A stretch of 64,000 nt of DNA from Cyclaneusma minus (lineage: Eukaryota; Ascomycota; Leotiomycetes; Marthamycetales; Marthamycetaceae). The DNA lies in assembly GCA_037179335.1 (NCBI GenBank), contig JAKZHN010000017.1:802999-866998 (forward strand), given 5' to 3'. Every line of letters starts with the position of its first letter. The first letter of the stretch is position 1. The notes under the pieces are model-generated. The model saw only the letters and a list, made by a program, of their open reading frames with translations, was not told the DNA's origin and did not search any database. This document shows positions 53,719-64,000 of the stretch, piece by piece. A program made the position numbers and the translations under genes.

Positions 53719-56700
53719 ATGGATTACTACCACCCCGCAGGCCAGCCAGGCGCTGTGCCAGTCGCAATTTGCGGCATGGGCATGCGACTTCCTGGGCGGA
53801 TTCGGGACCCGGATGCTTTGTATGACTTCTTGTTGAACAAGCGAGATGCTCGAGGACCTGTTCCACCGACCCGATTCAACTTTGGTGGCTTCTACGATCC
53901 ACATGGGAAACGGGGGGCTCTATCTGTCCAGCAGGGTTACTGGCTGGATGATGTCGATCTGTCCCATTTTGATCCGTCCTTGTTTTCCATGCGGCGCGCA
54001 GAAATCGAAAACTTGGACCCCCAGCAGCGACTAGTCTTGGAAGTAGTCCGTGAAACCCTCGAGAATGCTGCGGAGACGAACTGGCGAGGGAAGAATATTG
54101 CGGTTTATGCAGCTAGCTTTGGAGAGGAGTGGAGCAATCTCCATGCCAAGGACGTACAGCACCGAGGATTTAATGTGTACACTGGATACATGGACCTCAT
54201 GCAAGCAAATCGTATTTCATATGAATACGATTTCAGAGGCCCGAGGTGAGTTTTGACTTGAAATATTGATGCGAAATGCTAACTCACGACAGCATGACTC
54301 TCCGCGTTGGATGCTCAGGAACTGGCTTGGGCATACATCTTGCATGTCAGTCTATCCAGCTTGGCGAGTGTTCGTCCGCTATTGTGGCTGGCACCAACAT
54401 CATCATCTCCCCAGAAACGACGATGCTCATGGCTGATGGTGGTGCCCTTTCTCCTGATGCATCTTCCAAAACATTCGACGCCAGTGCCAATGGTTATGTC
54501 CGTGCTGATGGTATCAACTGTCTTTATATCAAGCGACTGGATGAGGCTATTCGCGACGGCAACCCAATCCGAGCTGTAATTCGAGGAACTAGCACCAATG
54601 CAGGAGGTAAAACTCCAGGCCTTACTGTTCCGAACATCGATGCTCAAGAAGCCCTCATTCGAGCTGCTTACCGTAATGGAGGCTTGGAAGATCCCACCTT
54701 GACAGCTATGATTGAGTGTCACGGAACAGGTACTGTGGTGGGTGATGCTACTGAGGCAGGTGCAGTGGCGCGGGTTTTTGGTAACAAAGGAATATATATG
54801 GGAGCAGTAAGTATCAAACTGGATCCTATCATGTTTTTCTCACTGACCTTCTAGGTCAAACCGAATCTTGGCCATTCCGAAGGACCCTCAGCAATCACCA
54901 GTATCATGAAAGCAGTTGTCGAGTTGGAGCATCGCACCATCCTACCAAACATCAAATTCGAGACACCGAACCCTAATAGTATGTTCTACATCTCTGTCTA
55001 TGAAGCTGATACTAAGAGATTCCAGTTCCTTGGGACGAAGCCCGCCTCAAAGTTCCAACTGAGCCCACGGAATGGCCAAAGGATCGGCTGGAGAGAATCA
55101 GCATCAACAGTTATGGACTTGGTGGAAGTAACGTGCATGTAAGACCCGGATGTTCATGCTGGCAGAGTACATGTATCAACAACTAACGAATAAGGTCATT
55201 CTGGATTCCGCTGCGTCATTTGGTTTGTCCGATGTCGAATCCAAGTCTGGAACACCACCATGCTTGACACTTCTGTTGCTCTCTGCGGGCCATCCGGATT
55301 CTTTGAAGGAAATGCAACAGAACTATCAACGGTATGCTGCGAAATATCCAAACCGATTGAACGATCTGGCATATACATTGTCGCGCCGACGAGAGCATCT
55401 TCCTACCCGTGGCTTTTGTATCACGAAAGGCGATGACGATGATGTCGTTTTCTCGCCTCCTTTTACGAGTCAACCACCGAAGAAGGTTGCGTTTGTTTTC
55501 ACTGGACAAGGGGCCCAATGGCCTCAGATGGGCAAAGAATTACTGGAAAACTACCCTGAAGTTCTTCACGACATAAGGGAGATGGACAATGTCTTGCAGC
55601 AGCAGGATCAACCCCCAAAGTGGAGACTAGAGGAAGAGCTGCTGAAGCCAGCACACACAAGTCAGATGGCCAAAGCAGAGGTTGCACAACCAGTCTGCAC
55701 TGCTCTTCAACTCGCGTTTTGCAACCTGTTATCCCGATGGAACATCTTACCGGTCGCTACGATAGGACATTCCAGTGGAGAGATTGCCGCCGCATATGCT
55801 GCAGGATCTCTCACTATGCACGATGCCATTCTGCTGGCCTACTACCGAGGTGCCGCATCTGAAGCACAAAGGCGTACTGGTGCCATGGCAGCGGTTGGAC
55901 TTGGCTATGATGAGGTGGTCAAGTGGCTACATCCAGGTGTCGTGATTGCCTGCGAGAATAGCCCGTCGAGTGTTACGCTTTCAGGAGATGCGGATGTACT
56001 CAAATCTGTCCTATCGGCACTAGAGGCAGAGCATCCAGAAGTGTTTCAACGTCTCCTCAAAGTGAATAAGGCTTACCATTCGCGTAAGTGTCGCTGCTCG
56101 TTTGAGTCTAGGATGAAACTAAAGTTAAATAGATCATATGCAAGAGATAGGTCATCTTTACAACAGCATGATCGCAAACTACACACGGACTCGGCCACCA
56201 AATATTCCATTCTTCTCTACCGTTACTACTCAGCAACTGCATACGGCAGAAGAATTTGGTCCACATTATTGGCGTCAAAACTTGGAAAGCCCCGTTTGGT
56301 TCTATCAAGGCTTTGATTGTTTGCTTCAGTCGGATGTCGGAAAAGAAGCCATCTATCTGGAAATTGGACCACATTCCGCTCTCTCTGGCCCGATCCAGCA
56401 AATCTGCCGCGCCCGAAATACATCCAACCCCTACATTTCCCTGCTGACCCGTGGTTCAAATGGGCTTGTCACGTTCCTCTCCTCTGTCGGGGAACTTTTC
56501 TCTCGCGGGGCGGACATCAGCTATCCTCTTCCATCAGACAGGCCAAAGGCGCTTCACGACCTACCACTATATCCATGGCACCATGCAGAGAGTTGGTGGT
56601 CGGAGTCACGGCTTATGAAGGCTTCCCGCTTCCAGAAGTTCCCTCGCCATGATTTGCTTGGTGTCCGAACAATCGAAAGCACTGCTCTTGAGCCAGGATG

Positions 56701-59700
56701 GCGGAATGTTCTTCATCTTGGCGACCTGTCGTGGCTGCGTGATCATTGCGTAGGCCCGGATATCGTTTTCCCTGCAGCAGGGTATATCGCAATGGCCGGC
56801 CATGCCGTCTGGCAATTAACGGGGCTAGAAGACTACACCGTGAGAGAGGTTTCGTTGAAGGCCGCTATGGTGCTTGATGAGAACATGCCCACAGAAATCA
56901 TCACTAGACTTCAGCCTCATCGACTCACCAACTCTTTGAACTCAAACTTCTTTGAGTTTTCCATTCAGTCTCAAAGCGGCTCGGTTTGGACTGAGCATTG
57001 TTCGGGTCTGGTGACAGGGGGCCAGGCTTCCTCCGGAACTGAGCCTACAACTAGCTCCTATTCTAGAGTTGTGGACTCGAAACGCTGGTATCGTGCGATG
57101 AGCAAAGCTGGTCTGCGATACGGTCCTCGCTTTATAGGTCTGAACAAAATCACGGCAAGTGTTCTTGAAAATGCTTCATCCGCGGTGATCCAGAATGCTA
57201 GAGGAGATACTGAGTCGCCATATCCTTTGCATCCCACGGCGATTGATTATGTCTTACAGTCATCACTTGTTGCCACCCATAGAGGTCAACCACGGACTCT
57301 CAAACAAGCCGGTTTGCCCACATTCATTGAGGAAATGTACATCAAGGGATGCGGAGATGGACAAAACATCTACGTGAACACGAGTGCGCAGAATCAGAGT
57401 ACTCGCGCCCACGGTGTGGCCGGCAACGGTACTCTTGCTTTCTTTCTGAGAGGTCTTGAGTTCTCGCACCTGGAAAAGGGAGAGGATGAGCAGGAAGAAC
57501 AGTATGAAACAGCTCACCTAGTCTGGAAACCGCATCTCGATTTCGTCGATCCAGCAAGTCTTGTGAAACCGGCGGGAAAAGACGAACTATCTTCAGCAAA
57601 TCCACACATCGAGCGCATCTTTTTGCTTTGCGTTATGGCTGCGATGGATGAAATTAAGGACATCACTCCGCCTCATCCACATCTTGACATGTATCGTGCG
57701 TGGATGTCACAACGACTCGTGCAAGCACGGGAAAAGGACTACCCATTGGTACCAGACACGAAAGACCTATTCGCCCTCAGTTCCAGCGACAGAAAAGAAC
57801 GAATCCAAAGTCTAGTCTCAAACCACACTGGAGACACAATGACCGCAGCCTCTCACATCCTATTCCGCTGTTATGAAAGTTTGGTTGACATCTTCAGGGG
57901 CTCCGTCGAGCCTCTCGAGCTCATGCGAAGAGATGGTCTACTAAGCCAATTCTATGACTGCCTACAAAACAAACACGAATACCGAAGTTTCCTACAGCTT
58001 CTAGGTCATCTGCGACCGCACATGAATGTTCTGGAAATAGGTGCAGGTACTGGAGGGCTGACAGCAAAGATACTCGCATTCCTGCAATCAGAGTCTGGCG
58101 AGGAGCTCTATCGGGAGTACACTTACACCGACATCTCATCAGGATTTTTCGTCAATGCCAAAGAAAGATTCCGCAATCATCCACGCATCCGCTATGACGT
58201 GCTGGACATTTCCAAAGACCCCATCTCGCAGGGATTTCCTGCAGGCCATTACGATTTGATCATTGCCTCAAACATCCTGCACGCAACACCCTATCTGACT
58301 GAGACCCTCAAGTATACCAAGACGTTGCTCAGGCCAGATGGCCGTCTCCTGTTACAAGAGCTCTGTCCTGTTTCTAACTGGGTCAATTTTATCTTCGGGT
58401 TGTTTCCGGGATGGTGGCTGGGCAAAGACGATGGTCGTGCTGATGAGCCCTATATCAGTCCAGCGGAATGGGATGTCAGGCTACGTGACGCGGGCTTTGC
58501 AGGCATCGATGCCTCCGCTCTCGATGCTGAATATCCATATCAGCTCAATACCATGCTGATTGCAAGACCTGCTCCCCAAGTCTCTTCTTATCAAAAGAAG
58601 GTGACGCTGCTGTATCGTAACCAATTCGATGCAGCAGTGGACTATTTACAGCAGCGACTGAGTTCAGAAGGCTACAAAGTTGACCTAGTGAGCTGGGGAG
58701 ATGATCTGCCAGCGAATCAAGACATCGTCTCTTTGCTCGACCTTGAGTCTCCATTCTTTGATGATATCTGTGAAGAAGATCTAAAGGCCTTTTTGCAAGC
58801 TGTCCAAGATCATTCCACGTCAAACTTCCTGTGGGCAACCCATTCCGCACAAATAAAGCCCTGGGATCCACGATTCGCCCAAGTGCTAGGAATGGCACGG
58901 ACATTGCGTTCTGAGCTACGCGTTCAGTTTGCTACTCTGGAAATGCAAGACTTCTGTCCAAGCTCCGCGCAAGTAATCTGTGGTGTGTTGCGGAAGATCC
59001 AGCAGCAAAAAGCGGCATCCGAGGAAGTGTCTGAGTTCGATCCAGATCAAGAATTTTCTTGGAGCAATGGTGTCCTTCAAGTTGGCCGTATGCATTGGCT
59101 CTCCGTTCCTGAGGCACTTGCCTGCCAAGATGAAGTGGTTTCCAGAGCTACGCTGGAGATCGGCCGACCAGGATTGCTTAATACACTCTGCTGGATTTCC
59201 AAACCAAGACAGCCGTTGCAGCCTGACGAAGTACGGATCAAGACAATTTCGGTTAGCATGAACTTCAAAGAACTTCTTGTCGCCATGGGAGTAATTCCAA
59301 TGATTGAAGGGGAGGGTATGGTGGGCACTGACAGTGCAGGCATCGTGACGGAAATCGGACCCAATGTCGCTAATGTGTCAGTTGGTCATCGAGTGATGGC
59401 TATCAGCGTCACGAACAGCTATACAACCGATCTGCAGATCTCCAGTCAGCTTTGTACTCGAATTCCAGATGCTTGCAGCTTTGAAGATGCAAGCACGCTT
59501 CCCACTGTGTATCTTACCGTGCTTAGAGCCCTGCGAGAAAAGGCAAACCTTCGACGTGGACAGACAGTTCTCATCCACAGTGCTGCAGGTGGAGTTGGCC
59601 TGGCCGCAATTAATTATGCCAAATCAGTTGGGGCGAAGATTTATGCGACTGTCAGCTCACCGGAAAAGAGGGAGTTCTTGGTGGCGGAGATGGGTGTGAC

Positions 59701-61496
59701 GAGGGAACATATATTTTACTCGAGAGACAACTCATTCCTGGACGGAATCATGAGGGCGAGTAGTGGTCGTGGAGTTGATGTGGTGCTTAATTCACTGTCA
59801 GGTGAGCAGCTGCATGCTTCGTGGCAGTGTGTTGCGCAAGGGGGGAGCATGGTCGAGATCAGCAAACGAGACCTTCTCGGGCGGGCACAACTGGCCATGA
59901 ATCCGTTCTTGGGCAATCGATCGTATATCGTGAGTTCCTTCCTATCCTTCATTCTTTACTTCTAGATGATTTCCCGCCTGTAGAAATCTCTGTCGACAGC
60001 TTCAGAAATTCCCGCGACTTTTTCTTTGTTCGCGCACACGATAAAGGTGAAGAAACTGACATGTCAAGTCACAGGGGGTGGACATAGCGACTCTGGTATT
60101 GGCTGAGCCCTCTTGGGCGCAACAGCAGTTGCTCACAATTCTGGATTTATACAATGACGGCGCCATACGTCCTATCCACCCGATTACGACCTTTCACGCC
60201 AGTCAAGTCGAAGACGCTTTCCGGCACTTGCAAAAGGGACAACACATCGGAAAGCTTGTTGTACAATTCTCTGATCAGCCAAAGCTTCCAATCACCCCGC
60301 AGAATTCAAGATTAGAATTCCGAGAAGACAGAGCCTACCTATTAGTGGGTGGAATGGGGGGAATCGGTGCATCAATTTCAAGATGGATGGTGACTCATGG
60401 AGCCAAGAATATTCTGTTCCTTTCTCGCTCAGCGGGGAAGAAAGAAGAGGACGAAGCACTTATACGCGAGTTATCCGACATGGGATGCCAGACCCTGGCT
60501 TTTGCCGGTGATGTTATTGACTTGGTCACGGTTGAACGTGTTATCTCAAGCATCACAATGCCAATCGCCGGTGTTATTCAGCTGGCCATGGTGCTTGCTG
60601 ACACTGGCGTAGCCGACATGGATCTCGGAAAGTGGAACGCAGCTGTCAAACCCAAAGTTGATGGAACATGGAACCTGCATAAGGCTCTGCCCAAAGATAT
60701 GGATTTCTTCGTCATGGCCTCGTCTCTTTCTGGTATATTCGGAAACTACGGCCAATCCAACTACGCCGCCGCGAACACTTTCCTGGATGCCTTTTGCCAG
60801 TTCCGCCAATCCCAGGGACTTGCTGCATCGACGATAGACCTCGGTGTAGTGGACGAGATAGGTTGGGTCAGTCGGAATGCATCCATCCACCGTCAAGTGG
60901 TGCAGCAATTCAGTCCCGCAATTTCAGAGGAGAGCTTGTTGAACTGTTTTCACTTGGCCATCCTCCGCTCTCGCCCACAACCCGATGTTTCAAACCCCTC
61001 CCAGCCACTTGAAGGCTTCCGATCTCACAGCCAGCTGATCCACGGTCTCTGTTCAAGATCTGGTGTCTCCAAAGCGCAATACATCTGGCAGCGTGATATC
61101 CGTACCGCTATGAGCCGTGTACATCAGGAGGAAGTTGTTTCCGCTCTTGACACCAGCGAGGCAAAAGATGGAGGGCTGAGAAAATTTATTACCGCCATTC
61201 AGGATACCCCGGATGTCTTGCAAGATCCTTCAAGTGCTCAAATGGCGGCTAGAGAAATAGCACGCCAGGTGTCCATTTACACGATGCGAGACGGCGAACA
61301 AGAGATCGATTTGTCATTGTCGCTGCAGGACTTCGGGGTCGACTCCCTAGTGTCCATCGAACTCCGCAACTGGTGGAAGCAGGTTTTTGGGGCTGATGTG
61401 ACAGTACTACAGTTGATGGGTGGCGGGAGTTTCTTGGATCTTGGTCAGAAGGCCGTCGATCAGCTTGTGCAGAAACACTTGAAAGACACGAGGTAA
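53719..61496 (+). CDS. Highly reducing PKS, KS-AT-DH-MT-ER-KR-ACP
   Basis: Seven exons (53719-54245, 54293-54806, 54855-54978, 55026-55138, 55195-56083, 56133-59929, 60075-61496) join in phase to 2461 aa; introns are 47-56 bp except the last, 145 bp. KS: Cys183 in the unusual 'LRVGCSGTGLGIHLACQ', His319 ('HGTGT'), His354 ('NLGHSEG'). AT: 'GHSSGE' (Ser619). DH: His927 ('RDHCVGPDIVFP', with P where G is usual) and Asp1094 ('HPTAIDYVLQ'). C-MT: 'LEIGAGTGG' (about 1356). ER: 'HSAAGGVGLAAI' (about 1872). KR: 'GGMGGIGASI' (about 2079), Tyr2218. ACP: 'FGVDSLVS' (Ser2412). All domains look intact. It would make a reduced, C-methylated chain, probably the starter for the neighbouring NR-PKS. The gene ends 2.4 kb from the telomere. 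Confidence 0.93.
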
Positions 61497-62919
61497 ACAA
61501 GCGGCAGTGAAACTGCGGCTAGCCTACATCCGACACTGAGCCCCCGACCCGCATCGTGCGCACAAATTCTGAGGTGAAGAGTGCCGGATCAGCCGCACAA
61601 GCAAGCTACCCTCTTGAGTATGACCGAGGTTCTTTTTAAAGGCGAATGTTGGTGCAAGGTGCCGCAATTACGTTTTTTCTCAGATGATGGATTTTTGCTG
61701 CCCCTTTGCGTATACTCGGTATCGTTTTCTCACTCGCTGTAATTCACAATGGCAGAGTCTTATATCGTTTTTCTATAGACCAAAGAAACCCACCATTCAA
61801 TCGAAACCACCGACATACACAAATTGAACGCCATTAAATCTAAGCCTAAGAGGTTGTGCCGCCAGTCTGAATTGTGAGAGAAGCCTCTCGACGACGCCAC
61901 CAAAACCGCTTCTACTCTCTCTGCCCTAAAAGGGTGTCACAATCAGCTCATGGTCGTCAAAACGCAGGTCACACAAGTGACTGGAGGTCCATATTCGATG
62001 TTGTGGTCACCCGGGGCCTTTCGCTTGGTTGGGATGGGTTGTCCAGGGTGAATGATCGGCTTTTCCATAATTAGCATTGTCCATCCTTATATTGCTTTCC
62101 AAACATATATAGTGAAGTAGCAGTCTGTCTGCTTTTGAATAGGCAGATGGCCCAGCAATTGATAGCGGTCGTAATTAGCAGAAAATCTGGATAAAGCAAT
62201 GGCTTGGGCTAGGGATATCTCGCGAGGAGGGACTTGGTGAGGTTGCCGCATTGTATAGGGATTTTGGAACGTTAGGTCGCGATGGGAGTCGGATGGAGGG
62301 CCTGTGCGACGTTGCCACGGTCGTTGATAAAGGTCAAGGAGTCAGCCCCTCTTGTAAGGGGCGACTTTAAGTGCGGGGACAAACGGCATGGGAAGTTAAT
62401 GGGCGAGAGGAGCAGCTATGGACTTGAAGGGCACGCGACGTCGACGATCTCTGGCCTTACCCGTATTAGCCCAAGAGAAAACAACTCAAAAGTCGAAACG
62501 GATCGATATTGACTTCTGCTAAAACAACACCCAGATTCCTACAATATATAGACTTTTGGGATACCACAACCAAATAGAGGGAGAAAATATTGCTCGGTAT
62601 ATAGCGTGCTTAAAGGAAGCGTCGTGCTTCGAGGATATATTACAATTAAAACTACCAAGCTGGACACTTGCATAAAAACCGGTATCTGTATTTGGCGTAT
62701 TTGTATTGAGTTTTTGGTTTAGAAGCTTTATTGCATATTAAAATAAAGGACAAAATAGAGAAATAAGCATAAAGGAGTTGGGAAAAATAACATTTAGCTT
62801 TACACAATCTACTAATTTATTTATATTTCGCAAAATAAAACTAACAGATAAAGGAAAACACAGCACAACAAATCAGGCCCAATCCCTCCACCCTTATAAT
62901 AACACAAAAGAATATCTCA
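61497..62919. other. Intergenic to subtelomeric transition
   Basis: The 3' side of the HR-PKS. Base composition moves to strongly AT-rich after about 62540. No gene recognised; no tailoring gene fits between the PKS and the subtelomeric remnant. Confidence 0.5.
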
Positions 62920-63768
62920 TCACTTCCCATCACCCCTTTCCTCAGCAGCAAACCAACCAGGAGGACGCCAATCAAAAATATCAAACGCCTCCTTACTCCA
63001 CGGTCTCTGTTCCTGTCCTAGCAACAGCACCAGGTTCCTCCCATAGTATAGGTTCCTTCCGCAACACAGATTCATTCATTTATTTCTCCACTTTAGTCAG
63101 CTGCACGCATTCATTCCCTCTTTCCACACCTGAAACACCTTTTTTAGCTTGTCCTTATACGCCATTCCCTTGTCCAACTTCTTTATCTTGCCCTCTAACG
63201 CTATACATTCATCTCTCAGCTCCAATATCCACGCCTTATCCGCCTTTTCCTATTCCAGTATACCCCTTACCTCCCTCTCTATCGTTCCGTCCAATAATTT
63301 ATTAAATTTCTCCAACAACACTTTCGCCTATATATAGTACTCCTCTGCCGCCCCGATACTTTCCTCAAACCATAAAAGGTTTATTACTCGCTTCAATACT
63401 ATATTTACCCCCTATCCCAACCCTTTAACAAATACATTATTATTAGCTATAATATGTCTGCTCTTATTAAACATAATAGAATTAAGCCCGCCCTCCATCC
63501 ATATTAACCCCGCTAGCATTGTAACTAATATTTCTGCAATTAGAAACTGCTCGAATACCCAATTGTGGACTACTACCACTTAAATAATATTGAGTTTAAT
63601 CTTCAAATATTTCAAGATGGTATAAATAATGCCCCAAAACTTATTCGTTCCGCACCAAACATTCACATCTCCCTTCGTTGGAGCCCGTGCATTTATATCC
63701 TTTGCGCATTCTATCTCTAACGGAAAATACTTGCTCATATCGCAGTAAAAACGATTTTAAATTCGTTA
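62920..63768 (-). pseudogene. Subtelomeric gene remnant with nonsense codons
   Basis: Read on the minus strand towards lower coordinates, one frame is protein-like for more than 200 codons yet broken by stops: 'CDMSKYFPLEIECAKDINAR', 'VWCGTNKFWGIIYTILKYLK', 'LAGLIWMEGGLNSIMFNKSR', 'INLLWFEESIGAAEEYY', 'KAWILELRDECIALEGKIKK' and, after a shift, 'PWSKEAFDIFDWRPPGWFAA' with a final stop at 62920. At least four in-frame TAA/TAG codons are visible (for example before 'AKVLLEKF'), several where TGG or CAA/CAG would fit. Helical, coiled-coil-like C-terminus. I do not recognise the family; telomere-linked genes of fungi (RecQ-type helicases and associated proteins) are candidates by position only. 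Confidence 0.55.
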
Positions 63769-63873
63769 TCGAAATTCGTTATTTAAGCGTATTATAGCAA
63801 AACTAGCCGGCATATTAAAAACTAGGAGTAATTTGGCCCCAAGAAAAAGAAAAAAAGAATATAGAAAGTCAAA

Positions 63874-64000
63874 TTAGGGTTAGGGTTAGGGTTAGGGTTA
63901 GGGTTAGGGTTAGGGTTAGGGTTAGGGTTAGGGTTAGGGTTAGGGTTAGGGTTAGGGTTAGGGTTAGGGTTAGGGTTAGGGTTAGGGTTAGGGTTAGGGT
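63874..64000 (+). repeat. Telomere, (TTAGGG)21
   Basis: 127 bases of perfect TTAGGG tandem repeats run to the end of the window, G-rich strand pointing outwards. This marks the physical right end of the chromosome in the orientation given. Confidence 0.99.

Noticed and set aside
59930..60074. Extra exon inside the last HR-PKS intron
   Set aside because: Joining 59929 to 60075 directly restores an uninterrupted ER domain ('RSYI' plus 'GVDIATL'); nothing coding is needed between.
62778..63305. 175-codon plus-strand frame rich in Pro/Ser/Thr
   Set aside because: It is the antisense of the minus-strand remnant, whose reading is clearly more protein-like.

Overview
The window is the right-hand end of a chromosome of a filamentous ascomycete (Pezizomycotina). 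It finishes in about 21 TTAGGG telomere repeats (63874-64000). The genes have many short GT-AG introns (mostly 40-70 bp), and the families present are fungal: a highly reducing and a non-reducing iterative PKS, a C2H2/fungal-specific transcription factor, DHA1 and DHA2 transporters and KRR1. The class is not certain. Exon joins given here were worked out by reading frame, splice motifs and phase, not by transcripts.

Layout. 1-8 kb is damaged sequence: a LaeA-type methyltransferase gene that loses its 3' end, and three tandem pieces of one SF1-helicase family, of which only the middle one looks intact. 8-21 kb is ordinary: two DHA1 transporters, a hot-dog thioesterase-like gene, a cysteine-rich secreted protein, an unrecognised two-exon gene and several repeats. 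22-35.6 kb is an accessory-metabolism block: DHA2 efflux pump (-), FSH-type serine hydrolase (-), C2H2 plus Fungal_trans regulator (+), O-methyltransferase (-) and FAD monooxygenase (+), the last two divergent. 36-45 kb interrupts it with unrecognised genes and the housekeeping rRNA-processing gene KRR1. 45.6-61.5 kb holds two divergent PKS genes: SAT-KS-AT-PT-ACP-MT (2269 aa) and KS-AT-DH-MT-ER-KR-ACP (2461 aa). The last 2.5 kb is AT-rich, with a nonsense-riddled gene remnant next to the telomere.

How the genes could work together (inference). The highly reducing PKS would build a C-methylated reduced acyl chain. The SAT domain of the non-reducing PKS would take it as starter and extend, cyclise and C-methylate it. 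The non-reducing PKS stops straight after its methyltransferase, with no thioesterase or reductase, so release must happen in trans; the FSH hydrolase is a candidate. The O-methyltransferase and FAD monooxygenase would decorate the product and the DHA2 pump export it. The best evidence that the 22-35 kb and 45-61 kb blocks form one regulon is a nine-base word, TACCCCACC (core TACCCCAC). I found it only in the promoter region of the DHA2 pump, in the divergent OMT/monooxygenase promoter and in the divergent PKS/PKS promoter. The C2H2 regulator in the block is the obvious candidate to bind it.

Repeats. A degenerate minisatellite of about 18-20 bp occurs at four separate places (7.8, 21.6, 35.7 and 42.6-43.1 kb). 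Two foldback or MITE-like elements (24.4 and 27.5 kb), an 80-base poly-G run (27.1 kb), a triple palindromic repeat (2.7-3.0 kb) and several partial gene duplications fit a fast-changing subtelomeric region.
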